Positions 1-10,238 of a DNA stretch of 64,000 bases are shown piece after piece. The notes under the pieces were generated by a model. The model saw only the letters and a list, made by a program, of their open reading frames with translations, searched no databases and was not told the DNA's origin. The translations under genes were made by a program, and so were the position numbers. The DNA lies in assembly GCA_003013855.2 (NCBI GenBank), contig ML058493.1, positions 310,001-374,000 on the forward strand. Reading direction: 5' to 3'. How positions within the stretch are numbered: the stretch's first letter is position 1; each line of letters starts with the position of its first letter. Origin of the DNA: Liriodendron chinense (lineage: Eukaryota > Streptophyta > Magnoliopsida > Magnoliales > Magnoliaceae).

Positions 1-1450
1 GCCACGGCACAGAGAGACAAGTATCCACTATGAAAATGATGTACAAGAGATGAATACAACTCATAGAAGATGCGAAAAACCTTAGCTTTCTCCTCTCCAA
101 ACCCTAGAATCAATTTAGCTTTCTTCATTCTACCCTAATCCCACATTACACACACATATATAGTGTTTCACCCGGAATAGAAAACTAAAACTGCACACTT
201 AAGCAAAACCGTGCAAACCATCGATCTAAGCCTCGAGTGATCGACACCGATCGAACGACTATCGATCAATCAACAATCACATGTTCGAGCGATCGAAAAT
301 GCCAAAAAGTATCCAGAGAGTAAACATGATTTTTTTAATTATTTCAATCGATTAAGCCTCAACAGAACTTGTCCAAAACTGTCCAGAGAATAATTTATTT
401 AAATCGGAGTATTTTCGATCAATTGACTATAGCTGTTGATTGACCAACGACCTCCAAAACTATTCAGATTGAAGACTCCAATCAACAACTCTACAAAGGC
501 TTCAATCTTCCATCACTCCTCTACTTCAAGTTGTTTCCTTCATCTCTAATCGTATTCATCATAGTAGCATCACCATCATTGTTTCTCATACATACTCTGT
601 CTTCATTCCTTTAATGTCAGGCTCAAAGAAGTTGAACATAAAACAGAAGGAGATGTGAAATCCTAAGTAATGATCCTCTCTCTCTCTCTCTCTCCCACTC
701 TCATTTCTCTTCTTTCTCGTCATTTCTCTTCTTTCTTTACCTGCTGCCCTTGTTCAGATTCAGACTATCCTAACGTATCTTGGGCTTAACGTCAAATGAC
801 GTGTCACACTACCAATCTAAAAAATCTTCGTTCTAGCATCCAGAATGTACCTAGAGAATGCAGCCAAGTCTCACAAAAACGTCAAGCTCTAGAAGAACTC
901 ACGGATTTTTTACGTATAGAATTATCGGGTCTATGAATTTATGAAAGCGTATTCACATTGATGATACTACATATTACCAAGAATCAACAACTCTTAAAAT
1001 TAGTTATACCAGACCAATGGGTTTAGATTTTTAAATCTTTTTTAATCTAAATCCACTGGTGCACCCAACCACGTGCTGTGTAATTCATTTACTTTCACCT
1101 TTAAACATACAATATGAGAGGATAATATTCTCTATCATCAATTGCTATTAACCATTGATCCATGGTTATTTGGCCATAGATCTTACCGGTCTACCAGGAG
1201 AAAGGTAAGATTTTTACAGATAATCTAGGAAAGAATAGTTTAATTAGTGTGCATTAATTAATATAATCCGGTGACGCTCCCCTCTTTGTGGGCACCGTGG
1301 TTTCTTGAGGCATCATGCATGTTCATTAATGCACCGATGGACGGCCTGTAAGCAGATTAGCTGGTGTATCCTATTGCTGGTGTGGGTACGCCGCGGACAC
1401 GCAGAAGAGTACGCCAGTCTCGAGCGCAGTGATTGTACGAATGGTCCAAA
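1..1450. other. Repeat-rich intergenic DNA, no gene seen
   Basis: I find no convincing coding sequence here. Around 220-480 the sequence repeats short palindromic words such as TCGATC and ATCGATCAATTGA and phrases such as GTCCAGAGA. Similar words recur in the copia-like LTR remnant at 54.3-56.4 kb, so this may be part of a related LTR. A (CT)n microsatellite lies at about 674-694. The rest is AT-rich and shows nothing I can name. Confidence 0.5.
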
Positions 1451-1462
1451 GAAGATTAAGAC

Positions 1463-1893
1463 TATGTGGACCCCACAATGATGTATTTAGTATATCCACA
1501 CCGTCCGTCCATTTGGCGAGATCATTTTAGCGCATCATACCTAAAATGAATCATATCCAAAGCTCAAGTGGACCGCACCACAAAAGGCAGTGGGGACAAT
1601 GATTCTCACTGTTAAAACATACCTAGGGCCCACCATTATGCTTATTTGCCATCCAAACTGTTCATAAGGTCAGACAGACCTGGATGAAGGGTAAAAAAAA
1701 TATCAGACTCATTCAAAACTTCTAAGACCCCAAGAAGGTTTCAATGGTATATGTTCAATCTCCCACTGCTTTCTGCAGTGTTCTCCACTGGATCTTTGGA
1801 TCTGTCTTATTTTTTGGCTCAAGCCTTAAAATGATCTCAAAAAATGGAAGGAAGGTTTGGATATAACAGTTACCTCATGGTGGGACCCACGGT
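1463..1893. mobile_element. Fold-back MITE, CCATGATGTATGTG family, copy 1
   Basis: The left arm (about 1,469-1,540) reads GACCCCACAATGATGTAT, then CACACCGTCCGTCCAT, then GAGATCATTTTAG. The right arm (about 1,828-1,893) is its degenerate reverse complement, ending TCATGGTGGGACCCACGG. The interior has the phrases found in every copy of the family: GTGGACC, a run resembling CCAAGAAG, and TTTTTGGC. No transposase is encoded. I could not identify a clear target duplication. Confidence 0.7.
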
Positions 1894-2164
1894 ACACCAG
1901 CCAATCAGCTTCGGGATGGCCCACCAACCTTTTAACAAAAAAAAAAAGAAAAAGAAGAAGAAGCAAAGAAGGATCATTGGACCAAGAGGATTTTGACCAG
2001 GCACCATTCACTTTTCGGACTCGACTCATAATTTAGTCGGTCTCGATTAACAGTCGTGCTATTTATTCATGTGTGTGATGCACCATGGACTGCAATAGTA
2101 TCATACAGTCCCATACACTCCCTGTACATATGTTTATATGTTTATGGAGAGAGAGAGAGAGAGA

Positions 2165-2345
2165 GGCTATTGCCTGAAGTTGGTCAACATTGTTTACTGA
2201 TATCCATCATCGTTCCTTACGAGGGAGAGATAGGCAGTTGCCTGCAGTTGGTCAACATTGTTTACTTGCATCCACGATCGTTCCTTCCGATGGAAAAAGA
2301 GGCTGCTGCCTGCAGTTGGTGATTGTTTACTTACGAGAAAGACAG
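2165..2345 (+). repeat. Tandem repeat of a ~67-bp upstream module, 3 units
   Basis: The units begin at about 2,165, 2,232 and 2,300. Each contains GCCTG(A/C)AGTTGGT, CAACATTGTTTACT (shortened in the third unit) and, in the first two, CGTTCCTT. The equivalent module occurs once upstream of the intact subtilase (about 4,444-4,510) and once upstream of the pseudogene (about 48,358-48,425). A short (GA)n tract (about 2,148-2,164) precedes the first unit. Confidence 0.7.
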
Positions 2346-2427
2346 AGGGTCGGTCATTACGAAAGCCTTAACCCAAGACCAGCGTCTTCGCTAGCTCCCG
2401 TGTGAGAAAAATTTTGTTGCTACACCC

Positions 2428-2693
2428 ACGAGTCACCATGATGTATGTGTTGTATTCACACCGTCCATCCATCTGGTGAGATCATTTTAGCGCATGATAC
2501 AAAAAATGAGGAAGATCTTAAACTCAAGTGCCCCCAAGAAGTTTTTAATGGTTGGCGTTCAATCCCCACTATTTTCTGTGCTGGGTTCTCTTGGGCCTTG
2601 GATCTGCTTCGTTTTTTGGTGTCCCGCCATAAAATGATCTTACCAAATGGCTGGACGGCATGGATACATGACATACATCATGGTGGGTCGTCA
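2428..2693. mobile_element. Fold-back MITE with 11-bp flanking direct repeat
   Basis: The left arm reads ACGAGTCACCATGATGTATGT. The right arm reads ACATACATCATGGTGGGTCGT, its near-perfect reverse complement. The element is flanked by the direct repeat TTGCTACACCC at 2,417-2,427 and 2,694-2,704. An 11-bp duplication is within the 8-11 bp range known for Mutator-like elements, so this family may be moved by a MULE transposase. That assignment is inference from duplication length only. Confidence 0.7.
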
Positions 2694-3095
2694 TTGCTAC
2701 ACCCGTTGTAGCTAATGCGTGGATGTAGCAAATTTTTTCTCCCCCCTGTTTTTCTACCAAAATCACATGCTAAAAGCCGCCTGAAGAAACAACAAAGAGG
2801 TGAAACGGCCGTCCATTTGACAACTACAAAGAAAACACAAAACAAGTACAGTGTATAAGTATCACTTTCTCCACACGTGACCGTTCATCACATGAACCCC
2901 ACCATACATGTCAGATGGCATTAAATCAATGACTATACAATCATCAGGTGGGGACCACACAACTGTAGAATGCGGACCATTTCTCTGAACCCTTTTACCG
3001 ATCCATTTGGTACGACGTTTTGCACACCAGATTATCGGACCAGCTTAGTTTCCACCGTACGTTACAAATACAGTGGGGTTCACCTGATTAATCTT

Positions 3096-3884
3096 AAAAT
3101 GCTCCAAAGTGGATTCAACCACCTGGGTGGACCAGATTTTAGACCTCCACATGGGCGTGCCTGCAACTAACCCAAGAACCAAGTAAGAGAGAATGTGCAT
3201 CAGATCCAACCCGTCCATCAGGTGTGCTGCCATCCTAAAATTCAATCCAATCAAAGACTTAAGTGTACTACGAAACAAGAAACGGTGTAAGATCACCCCT
3301 TAAAGCTCTAAATTCATGCGGCCCAAAGCGATCTTCGATTGTCTTTATTTTGGGGGAACCCATACATCCTGGCGTGGCAAATCAGGTGAGTGAATTCGAT
3401 GGCATAACTTACCCTGGTGGACTCCACAGACAGTTTGCAATTTGATAGTGAGACTTCCCATCTCAATTGTTCCCTGTGAGATAACTCACCTGAGTTTTGT
3501 ATGAGCCTCATTTTTCGGCCCATCCGAACGCCGGATGGCGCACTTGATGCATGGGGTGGATCCCATCCACATGAAGTCCTCCATCAAGGTCAGCCAATAC
3601 TCATGCACCCACTGACTAGCAAGTAGTCATAATAGCGATTTCACTCTTTTAAACCATCCATTTCATAGCTATCATTTGGATGGTTAATAGGGCTTCATCA
3701 ATGTGATTTTAAAGATGTTCCTTTAAACAATACGCATCACAATTTGAATGGTCTAGATAGCATGTTCAAATATGAATGGTCGACCATGATCGGAAACTCT
3801 TCAAACGTTGCAAGAACTTTCCTTCCATGTTATTTATTTATTTCATTTAATTTGAATTTGCAGCCAACGGATAAAAAAGATTAG
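3096..3884. other. Non-coding interval, no gene seen
   Basis: I see only short open frames without family resemblance. The stretch around 3,175-3,560 contains phrases such as CCCGTCCATCAGG and GGATCCCATCCACATG that resemble pieces of the fold-back repeats, so it is probably decayed repeat DNA. Confidence 0.4.
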
Positions 3885-4792
3885 TATTGTACCATCAGAT
3901 GGATCGTTAAAAACATATCTATCCACAGTCAAGGTTATCTGATCAATTATCCAAATTGCCAACACGTGGACCCACTTGCATGGTATCAACGTGTCTTATA
4001 CCTATGCATTTCACCACCTCCGATCGGACTGGAATTAGGATCATCTGACCGATGCGGATTTTGACTATGCCCCCATCGACTTTGAGACTCATAATTCGGT
4101 CAGTACGGATCGACATTCATGCATTGAACCTGTACGGAATATGTATTTGTGACCATGATCTACTTGCTGTCCAGGAGATTTTCCTTTTTTTTTTTTTTTT
4201 TTTTTTAATCTGTAAATTATCTCTTTTGTGAGGATAGGTTAGGCTGTATGATAGGTGAGGCCCGGATCCTTTGTGGTGCCCGCCCGAACCTTTGTACATC
4301 CGTTGCCAGATTTTAAAAAAAAGAAAAAAAAAGAAAAAAAAAGAAAAAAAAAAAGTCTTTAATAAATAAATAAAAAGTAGTATCATACAGCTCGTCTACG
4401 TATGTTTATACGTGCATGCATGATTAGCTTTACGGAAAACAAGAGGCCGTTACGTGTAGTGGATCAACATCGTTTATTTCCATCCAACATCGTTACGTAA
4501 GAGATGTAAATAATCATCACGAAAGACAGGCTTTTACGTGAGCTGAAATGAACGTACAAAAACAGCTCCTTTTGTGGTGAATCACGACGATGCGAAAAGG
4601 ACAGCCATTTGACAGCTACGAGGAAAACGGAATTATAGAAGAGTGCAATGGATATTCACGAGATTAGGATACATGCACCACACTCACCACACGTGCAAAT
4701 GTTAAAATCGTGCCTTTGCATCCTGTGATCTTTCTCGGATTGTGCTGCGTAGAACACAAAACTGAGGTCGGTATGGTGTTGACGTGGGAACG

Positions 4793-5625
4793 TCCTGTGG
4801 GCCCACCATGATGTATGTGTTATATCAATGCCATTCATCCAATTTGCCTATCATTTAAGGAGATAAAGATTCAAAGCTCAAGTGGACCGCACCACGGAAA
4901 GCTGTGGATATGGAATGCCTAACATTGAAACCTTCACAGGGCTATATGAGTTTTGGATTAGCAAGATTTATTGGATATATATAGCAGTAGATTTTAGAGG
5001 TTGAGATAAAAATTCACGGCTATAAAAAATCAATAGCAATGGATTTTTAACTTCTGCGCGTTGTACACCTTTTTTCAACCATAGTGGGTGTTATTGTCCC
5101 CACTTATTTTTGTGATGTAGTTCACTTGAGCTTTAAATTTGTTTTATTTTTGAGCTCATGCCTTAACGATAATTTTAAAAAATTTGGATGGACGGTGTAG
5201 ATAGGACGTGGATTGTGTCCTTACTCAATAAGGACATAAAGCATCCATGCTAATATGTAAAGGGGCTCACCATGATGTATCTATTTATCTACGCCGTCCA
5301 TCCCTTCTCTAAGATTATTTTAACACGTGAGACCAAGAATGAAGTAAATCTAACATTTAGGTGGACCACACCAGAGATGACTCTTGCATTTAATGCTTTG
5401 TGCATTTAATGCATCCAAGCTCACTATTTGGTGTGGTCCACCTGAGCATGGGATCTACCTCATTCTTGGTCTCAGGCCTTTAAATGATCTTAGAGGAGTG
5501 GACCGCGTGGATAAACATATACATCATAGTGGGCCCCTCCACAGATCAGCATGTACTTAGGAAGGACGCAATCCGCGTCCATGTGGATATAACGCATACA
5601 TCATGATGGACCCATAGAAATTTGC
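4793..5625. mobile_element. Fold-back MITE, interrupted by a second fold-back element
   Basis: The left arm at about 4,797-4,850 contains TGTGGGCCCACCATGATGTA. The right arm is split: GGATGGACGGTGTAGATA at about 5,185-5,205, and then CATACATCATGATGGACCC at about 5,597-5,618. The interruption is the element listed at 5,206-5,583. The interior carries the family phrases AAGTGGACCGCACCAC and GTTCACTTGAGC. Confidence 0.65.
5206..5583. mobile_element. Nested palindromic MITE
   Basis: The outer arms are GGACGTGGATTGTGTCCTTA on the left and, on the right, AAGGACGCAATCCGCGTCC, which is its imperfect reverse complement. Inside, the core from about 5,261 to 5,541 is itself a near-complete palindrome: AGGGGCTCACCATGATGTAT on the left against ATACATCATAGTGGGCCCCT on the right. 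The symmetry centre is near 5,400. It splits the right arm of the surrounding fold-back element, so it arrived later. Confidence 0.6.
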
Positions 5626-6030
5626 CACATTTACACAGTACCGACCTTAGTGCTGTATTCTACACTACGCAGTCCGAGTCCCTTGTGATCCCCACCGTTG
5701 GTGTGAAATAGCACAAAAATGGAGCCGTCCAGTCATAATGTGGGGACCACATGCATGTCGAATGTGGACCATTGCTCTGAATCTTTCTAGCAATCCATTT
5801 CATACACATGTGGGCCACCAGATTGGGTCCTTACTATTGCGGTGTGTGTGGGTGCATGCGTAATAAAAAAAAATGTGGGCCACCATGTGACCAGACCAAC
5901 ACAATACTGTACGTAACAGACATGGTAGGGTTAACCTGAATATTGACACCGATCTTTCACACGTGCATGGATGCCGACCTTGGACATGGTAATCATCGAC
6001 ATCCGACTCGCTCAAGTAGCCGTTTCATTC

Positions 6031-6083
6031 ACTATAAGTACGTTCTCAGCTCCGTGATTCCCATGCAGAAGTCACAGTGTTGA
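6031..6083 (+). promoter_or_regulatory. Putative TATA box and 6-codon upstream ORF of the intact subtilase
   Basis: ACTATAAGTA at 6,031-6,040 is a plausible TATA box 44 bases before the start codon. An ATG at 6,063 opens a 6-codon frame (MQKSQC) that stops at TGA 6,081-6,083, directly abutting the main ATG at 6,084 in the same frame. Both elements are kept upstream of the pseudogene (50,003-50,012 and 50,035-50,055). If transcription starts about 30 bases after the TATA box, the short ATG would lie at or just before the mRNA 5' end, so its use is uncertain. Confidence 0.5.
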
Positions 6084-8351
6084 ATGATGAAGGCTTCCAT
6101 GGCCACTCCTTCCCATTCTCTCCTCCATGCATGGCTTCTTCTCTTCTTCACCGTCCATCTTGTGCCATCGGCACTAGCTGCTCGGTCCACCTATGTCGTC
6201 CACATGGACAAATCAGCCATGCCCAAAGTATATGCCAATCACCACCATTGGTATTCGGCCACCATCAAATCTCTGAATCCCTCTACTGCAGGCGATCATG
6301 AACGGAGGCTTGTCTACGTATATGATAATGCCATCCATGGTTTCAGTGCGGTCCTCTCTCCTGAGGAATTACAAGCTCTCAGGCAATCACCAGGTTTCGT
6401 CTCTGCATACCAAGACTCGAAGGTCACAATGGACACGACCCACACATACCAATTCCTCTCTCTCAGTCCCTACACTGGGCTATGGCCTGCATCTAATTAT
6501 GGCAAAGATGTCATCGTCGGTGTGATCGACACTGGTGTCTGGCCAGAAAGCGATAGCTTCAGCGATTTCGGAATGACCAAAATTCCAGTAAGGTGGAAGG
6601 GAGAATGCGAGCCGGGACAAGCCTTCAATATTTCCATGTGCAACCGCAAGCTCATTGGAGCACGCTACTTTAACAAGGGCTTGATAGCAAACAACCCCGG
6701 TCTAAACATCTCCATGAACTCGACGAGGGACACACGAGGGCATGGGACCCACACATCATCAACGGCTGCAGGGAACTATGTTCCAGGTGCATCATATTTT
6801 GGTTATGCCAAGGGAACTGCTACCGGAGTTGCTCCTCGTGCTAGGGTGGCCATGTATAAGGTTCTCTGGGACGAAGGAGGCTACAAGTCGGACATCCTTG
6901 CAGGAATGGACCAAGCGATTGCAGACGGAGTGGATGTGATATCGATCTCAATGGGCTTTGATCAGGTCCCTATGTATGAAGATCCTGTAGCCATTGGGTC
7001 GTTCGCAGCTATGGAGAAGGGCATACTAGTCTCATCTTCGGCAGGCAACGAAGGGCCATACCCTGGAACCCTACACAACGGAATTCCATGGCAGTTGACT
7101 GTTGGCGCTGGAAGCATTGACAGGGAATTCGTCGGAACGTTGACTCTGGGCAATGGGTTGACCATCATTGGTCAAACTCTTTTTCCCGCCAATGCATGGC
7201 TGGTTGATATGCCATTGGTCTACAATGAAACCTTCAAAGCATGCAATTCATCGTCATTGTTGTCACAGGCGGAAGGATCCATTGTCGTGTGTGAAAACAA
7301 CGGCTCGGTCTTCAATCAAATGTATGAGGTTTCTCAGTCAAACCTCACCGGAGCGATATTCATATCCGATGACGATGACATTGGATTGGTGTCTTTTTCA
7401 TACCCAGGAATCGTAATTAACCCAACTGACGGCAAGAAACTCATATCATATGTGGAGAATGACAATAATCCGACGGTATCTTTGAAATTCCAACAGACCG
7501 TTGTTGGGACAAAGCGTGCGCCGTTCGTTGCCAGATATACTTCTAGAGGTCCTTCATGGAGTTATCCTGGTATATTGAATCCGGATATCCTCGCTCCTGG
7601 TTCAAGAGTGTTGGCAGCTTGGATCCCAAATGCACCAGTGGCCAGAATTGGGACCCGTTTGATCTTGTCAAATGACTTCAACATCATCTCCGGGACATCC
7701 ATGGCTTGCCCACATGCATCCGGAGTGGCTGCATTGTTGAAGGGGGCCCACCCTGATTGGAGCCCGGCAGCAATCCGATCAGCCATGATGACCACAGCAA
7801 ATCTAAGTGATAACACTGACAATCCTATCTTAGACAGTGGGAATGATTACAAACCAGCCACTCCGCTCGACATGGGGTCTGGCCACATTGATCCTAACAA
7901 GGCGCTGGACCCGGGACTTGTCTACGACGTGGATGCACAAGACTACATTAATCTCCTTTGCACAATGAATTACACCACTGAGCAGATCTTAACAATCACT
8001 AGGACTTCATTCCAATGCTCGAAGCCATCATCCGATCTCAATTACCCATCGTTCGTTGCTTTGTTTGGTAACATTAGTTCTTCACAGACCCAACAGTTTC
8101 AAAGGACGGTCACCAATGTCGGAGCCGGTGCATCAACTTACAAGGCTATCTTAACCGTCCAGACGGAAGGGTTCTTTGTTAGCGTCCAGCCCGATACACT
8201 TGTGTTTCGAAAGAAATATGAGAAGCTAAGCTTTACTTTGACTGTGAGGAACAGTCCACAGAGGCAAGAGGGAGTACTTCCATATGGGTTTCTTACATGG
8301 GCGGATGACGGGGAGAAGCATACAGTGAGGAGTCCTATAGTAGTTGTTTAA
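6084..8351 (+). CDS. Subtilisin-like serine protease, plant SBT1 type, intact
   Basis: A single uninterrupted exon encodes 755 residues, the usual length for plant subtilases, which are secreted serine endopeptidases acting in the cell wall. Residues 1 to about 32 form a signal peptide with a leucine/phenylalanine-rich core, probably cut after SALA. The inhibitor I9 prodomain covers about 36-118 and begins STYVVHMDKS. The peptidase S8 domain holds the catalytic triad Asp149 (VIDTG), His220 (RGHGTH) and Ser539 (SGTSMACPH), with oxyanion Asn322 (SSAGNEGP). A protease-associated insert lies at about 350-480 and a C-terminal Fn3-like domain from about 651 (DLNYPSF). Several N-glycosylation sequons are present. 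Two adjacent ATGs open the frame; the first follows an in-frame stop, so it is the longest possible start. The prodomain phrase MDKSAMPK recalls SBT1.9-like proteins, but I would not fix the subgroup or the substrate. A frameshifted paralogue lies about 44 kb downstream. Confidence 0.96.
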   Translation: MMKASMATPSHSLLHAWLLLFFTVHLVPSALAARSTYVVHMDKSAMPKVYANHHHWYSATIKSLNPSTAGDHERRLVYVYDNAIHGFSAVLSPEELQALRQSPGFVSAYQDSKVTMDTTHTYQFLSLSPYTGLWPASNYGKDVIVGVIDTGVWPESDSFSDFGMTKIPVRWKGECEPGQAFNISMCNRKLIGARYFNKGLIANNPGLNISMNSTRDTRGHGTHTSSTAAGNYVPGASYFGYAKGTATGVAPRARVAMYKVLWDEGGYKSDILAGMDQAIADGVDVISISMGFDQVPMYEDPVAIGSFAAMEKGILVSSSAGNEGPYPGTLHNGIPWQLTVGAGSIDREFVGTLTLGNGLTIIGQTLFPANAWLVDMPLVYNETFKACNSSSLLSQAEGSIVVCENNGSVFNQMYEVSQSNLTGAIFISDDDDIGLVSFSYPGIVINPTDGKKLISYVENDNNPTVSLKFQQTVVGTKRAPFVARYTSRGPSWSYPGILNPDILAPGSRVLAAWIPNAPVARIGTRLILSNDFNIISGTSMACPHASGVAALLKGAHPDWSPAAIRSAMMTTANLSDNTDNPILDSGNDYKPATPLDMGSGHIDPNKALDPGLVYDVDAQDYINLLCTMNYTTEQILTITRTSFQCSKPSSDLNYPSFVALFGNISSSQTQQFQRTVTNVGAGASTYKAILTVQTEGFFVSVQPDTLVFRKKYEKLSFTLTVRNSPQRQEGVLPYGFLTWADDGEKHTVRSPIVVV

Positions 8352-8410
8352 GATCGTTTTGCGAGGTTGAGTTTGATTGGGAATCTTCACCAATAAAGAT
8401 TTCTTATTTA
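8352..8410 (+). promoter_or_regulatory. 3' UTR with polyadenylation signal
   Basis: AATAAA at 8,392-8,397 lies 41 bases after the stop codon of the intact subtilase. The same signal is kept in the pseudogene copy at 52,364-52,369. A T-rich tract that looks like the tail of a LINE begins at about 8,423, so the native 3' UTR appears short. Confidence 0.6.
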
Positions 8411-8414
8411 GAAT

Positions 8415-8580
8415 TTGTATGGTTTTTTTTTTTTAATTATTATAATAAAAGTAGGAGCACACCACCTGAAACTTTATAGACCTCGCTTTATCTTATGAGC
8501 TCAACTCAAGCACCTTACGTTATGGACAGGAAAACAAAAACAAAAGGCACGGACTTTCCAAATGGGTGGGGATGTTTTGC
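8415..8580 (-). mobile_element. 3' tip of LINE-F, copy A
   Basis: The poly-T tract at about 8,423-8,434 and the following GGAGCACACCACCTGAA match 52,395-52,450 downstream of the pseudogene. There the sequence continues into a LINE RNase H domain on the - strand. The poly-T is therefore read as the poly-A tail of a - strand LINE that landed just after the subtilase before duplication. In this copy the body of the LINE is displaced to about 10,960-11,640. Confidence 0.6.
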
Positions 8581-8835
8581 ATACAGCCGCCTAACATTTG
8601 GTCTATTAAGAAAAAAGAGCCTCCTTTTAAAATATTTAAAGTAAACTACTCGAGGTTTCAAACGTTAAGCATATAAACGCCTGCCGTGACCTAGGTATAC
8701 AAAACTCATACTGTATTTTGGTAATGACGTCAAAACTTACCCCAAGTGAAACTGAACTCTGGCAGGCTTACCATGTTTAAACTTTTACAAAAGGTGCGTA
8801 GTGTGCTCCACCAGAGACTCGACATCTCCAAACTG

Positions 8836-9106
8836 TGTGGGCCCACTATGATGCATGTGTTATATCCACGCCGTCCAACCTTTTGATAAGATCACAAAAT
8901 TTCGGAATAAGGGAAAAAATCAGCTTGATAAAAATCTTTGTACCCCACAAGAAGTTTTTAATGGTCAAACACTACTAGTTTCTATGTTTTGGTCTATCTA
9001 AAATTTTCATATGCTTAATTTTTTTACCCATACCCTAAATTGATCAGGAAATACGGATGGACCAACGGTGTGGATATGCAATACATATGTCAAGGTAGGC
9101 CCCACG
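8836..9106. mobile_element. Fold-back MITE, CCATGATGTATGTG family
   Basis: The left arm reads TGGGCCCACTATGATGCATG, then CACGCCGTCCAACC. The right arm reads CGGATGGACCAACGGTGTGG, then ACATATGTCAAGGTAGGCCC. The interior phrases CCCCACAAGAAGTTTTTAAT and TTTTACCC recur in other copies of the family. Confidence 0.65.
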
Positions 9107-9217
9107 GTCAGGACATCACCATAAACGGTGAGACCGGGTCGCACCTAATCCACTCCCGGATGCCGACGGGGATTGCCTACAGACGCTGCCATTTGCGACG
9201 TGGCTACTAGACGGTGC

Positions 9218-9960
9218 TATATGGGTCCCACAATGACGTATGTGTTTTATGTATACTGTCCATTCATTTTGGATAATTAATTTAACATTTGAGATAAAAA
9301 AAAAAAAAATGAGGCAGATCCAAGTCTTAGGTGGACCACACAACAGAAAAACAATGGTGATTGGACTCGCACCATTAAAAACTTCCTAGGGCTCTCATTG
9401 ATGCTTATTTGTCATCCAACCTATTATTGGTCCACTTTAGCTTTGCATATGCTTCATTTTTGGGCTTAAGCCCTAAGATTAGGGCTCAAGCTTCTCAATT
9501 TGTTTCCAAAGTCTCATTTTTTTTTAATCAAACTTTTTTTTTTCAAAATAAAAAATCTTAATTTCTTTCTTAAAATTTCATTGTTTTACAAACTTATCAA
9601 TTTTTTTCATAGGGGCTTTTTTTTTTCAAAATCTTAGTTTTTTTAAATCTTATTATTTTTCAAAATCTCAATTTTACTAAAAAATTGTAAATTTATTTTC
9701 AAACCTCTCAAACTTTTCTTGTTTCAAAATCACAATATTTTTTAAACGTCACAATTTTCTTTTTCAAAATGTTTAATTTTGTGAAAATTTGAAAAGAAAT
9801 CGCAAACTAATTAATTTTATTCAAACTTCTCAATTTTGTTTTTAAAACCTCTGAACTTTTTTCAAATTACAAAATCTTTTTTTTTTTTCAATTCTCAAAT
9901 TTTTTTAATTGTTTAAAAATGTCAATTTTTTTCAATGTCTCATTTTTCTTTAAGGAAATT
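9218..9960. repeat. Degenerate fold-back repeat followed by AT-rich DNA
   Basis: GGGTCCCACAATGACGTATG at about 9,224 opens another copy of the fold-back family, which runs to about 9,480 and includes CTTAGGTGGACCACAC. From about 9,490 to 9,950 the DNA is very T-rich, with repeated TCAAAAT, TCTCAATTTT and TTTTTCAAA. It has no coding potential. It may be the interior of the CACTA-like element whose end is at 10,238. Confidence 0.5.
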
Positions 9961-10238
9961 GTCCGTTGCTAATCTGTGTGAGGGGTTCTTTTGGGGATTT
10001 TTTGGAGTTAGCGATGAACCAAGTCCGTCGCTAAGTAATATTTTGTGATTGATACCGTCGTTAAGTAGCGACGGGCTAAATTCGTCGGAAATTACAGTTT
10101 CGCGACTGACATTTTCCGTCGCTAAATCCCGCCTTAATAGCGACTGAGGTAAGGTTCAGGTTTCCTAAGTCCGTCATTAAACTAAGCATTTTTTGCGATG
10201 GACAATGTCCGTCTTAAATTTTCAATTTTCACGTAGTG
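9960..10238. mobile_element. CACTA (En/Spm-like) transposon terminus
   Basis: The stretch ends in TTTTCACGTAGTG at 10,238. Read on the other strand this is CACTACGTGAAAATT, a typical CACTA terminal inverted repeat. The 270 bases inside it carry repeated subterminal words in both orientations, such as CCGTCGCTAA, TAGCGACGG and GCGACTGA, as CACTA elements do. I did not find the opposite terminus or a transposase, so this looks like a solo or deleted end. Confidence 0.65.

Larger units (their letters stand above)
1960..3095 (+). other. Third, gene-less copy of the subtilase upstream region
   Basis: This stretch aligns in order with the regions upstream of the two subtilase copies. The block GGATCATTGGACC..GGATTTTGACC..CGACTCATAATTTAGTCGG near 1,970-2,045 matches 4,040-4,105 and 48,175-48,245. 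The block at 2,945-3,090 (GTGGGGACCACA, GAATGCGGACCATT, CACCAGATTATCGGACCA, CCGTACGTTACA) matches 5,735-5,945 and 49,765-49,910. Identity looks like roughly two thirds by eye. No subtilase coding sequence follows: after 3,095 the sequence is unrelated to 6,084 onward. It is either the relic of a third duplicate whose gene was lost or a partial duplication. Confidence 0.65.
3885..6083 (+). other. Upstream region A of the intact subtilase (duplicated segment)
   Basis: About 2.2 kb upstream of the intact gene is collinear with 48,025-50,055 upstream of the pseudogene. Matching blocks include CCACAGTCAAGGTTAT (3,925 and 48,060), ATCGGACTGGAATTAGGATC (4,022 and 48,158) and GTAGTATCATACAGCTC (4,377 and 48,293), plus the whole stretch from about 5,680 to the start codon. 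Copy-specific interruptions are the poly-T at 4,183-4,206, the A-rich tract at 4,312-4,353 and the nested fold-back elements. The closest 370 bp is well conserved between copies, as expected of a duplicated promoter. Confidence 0.75.
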
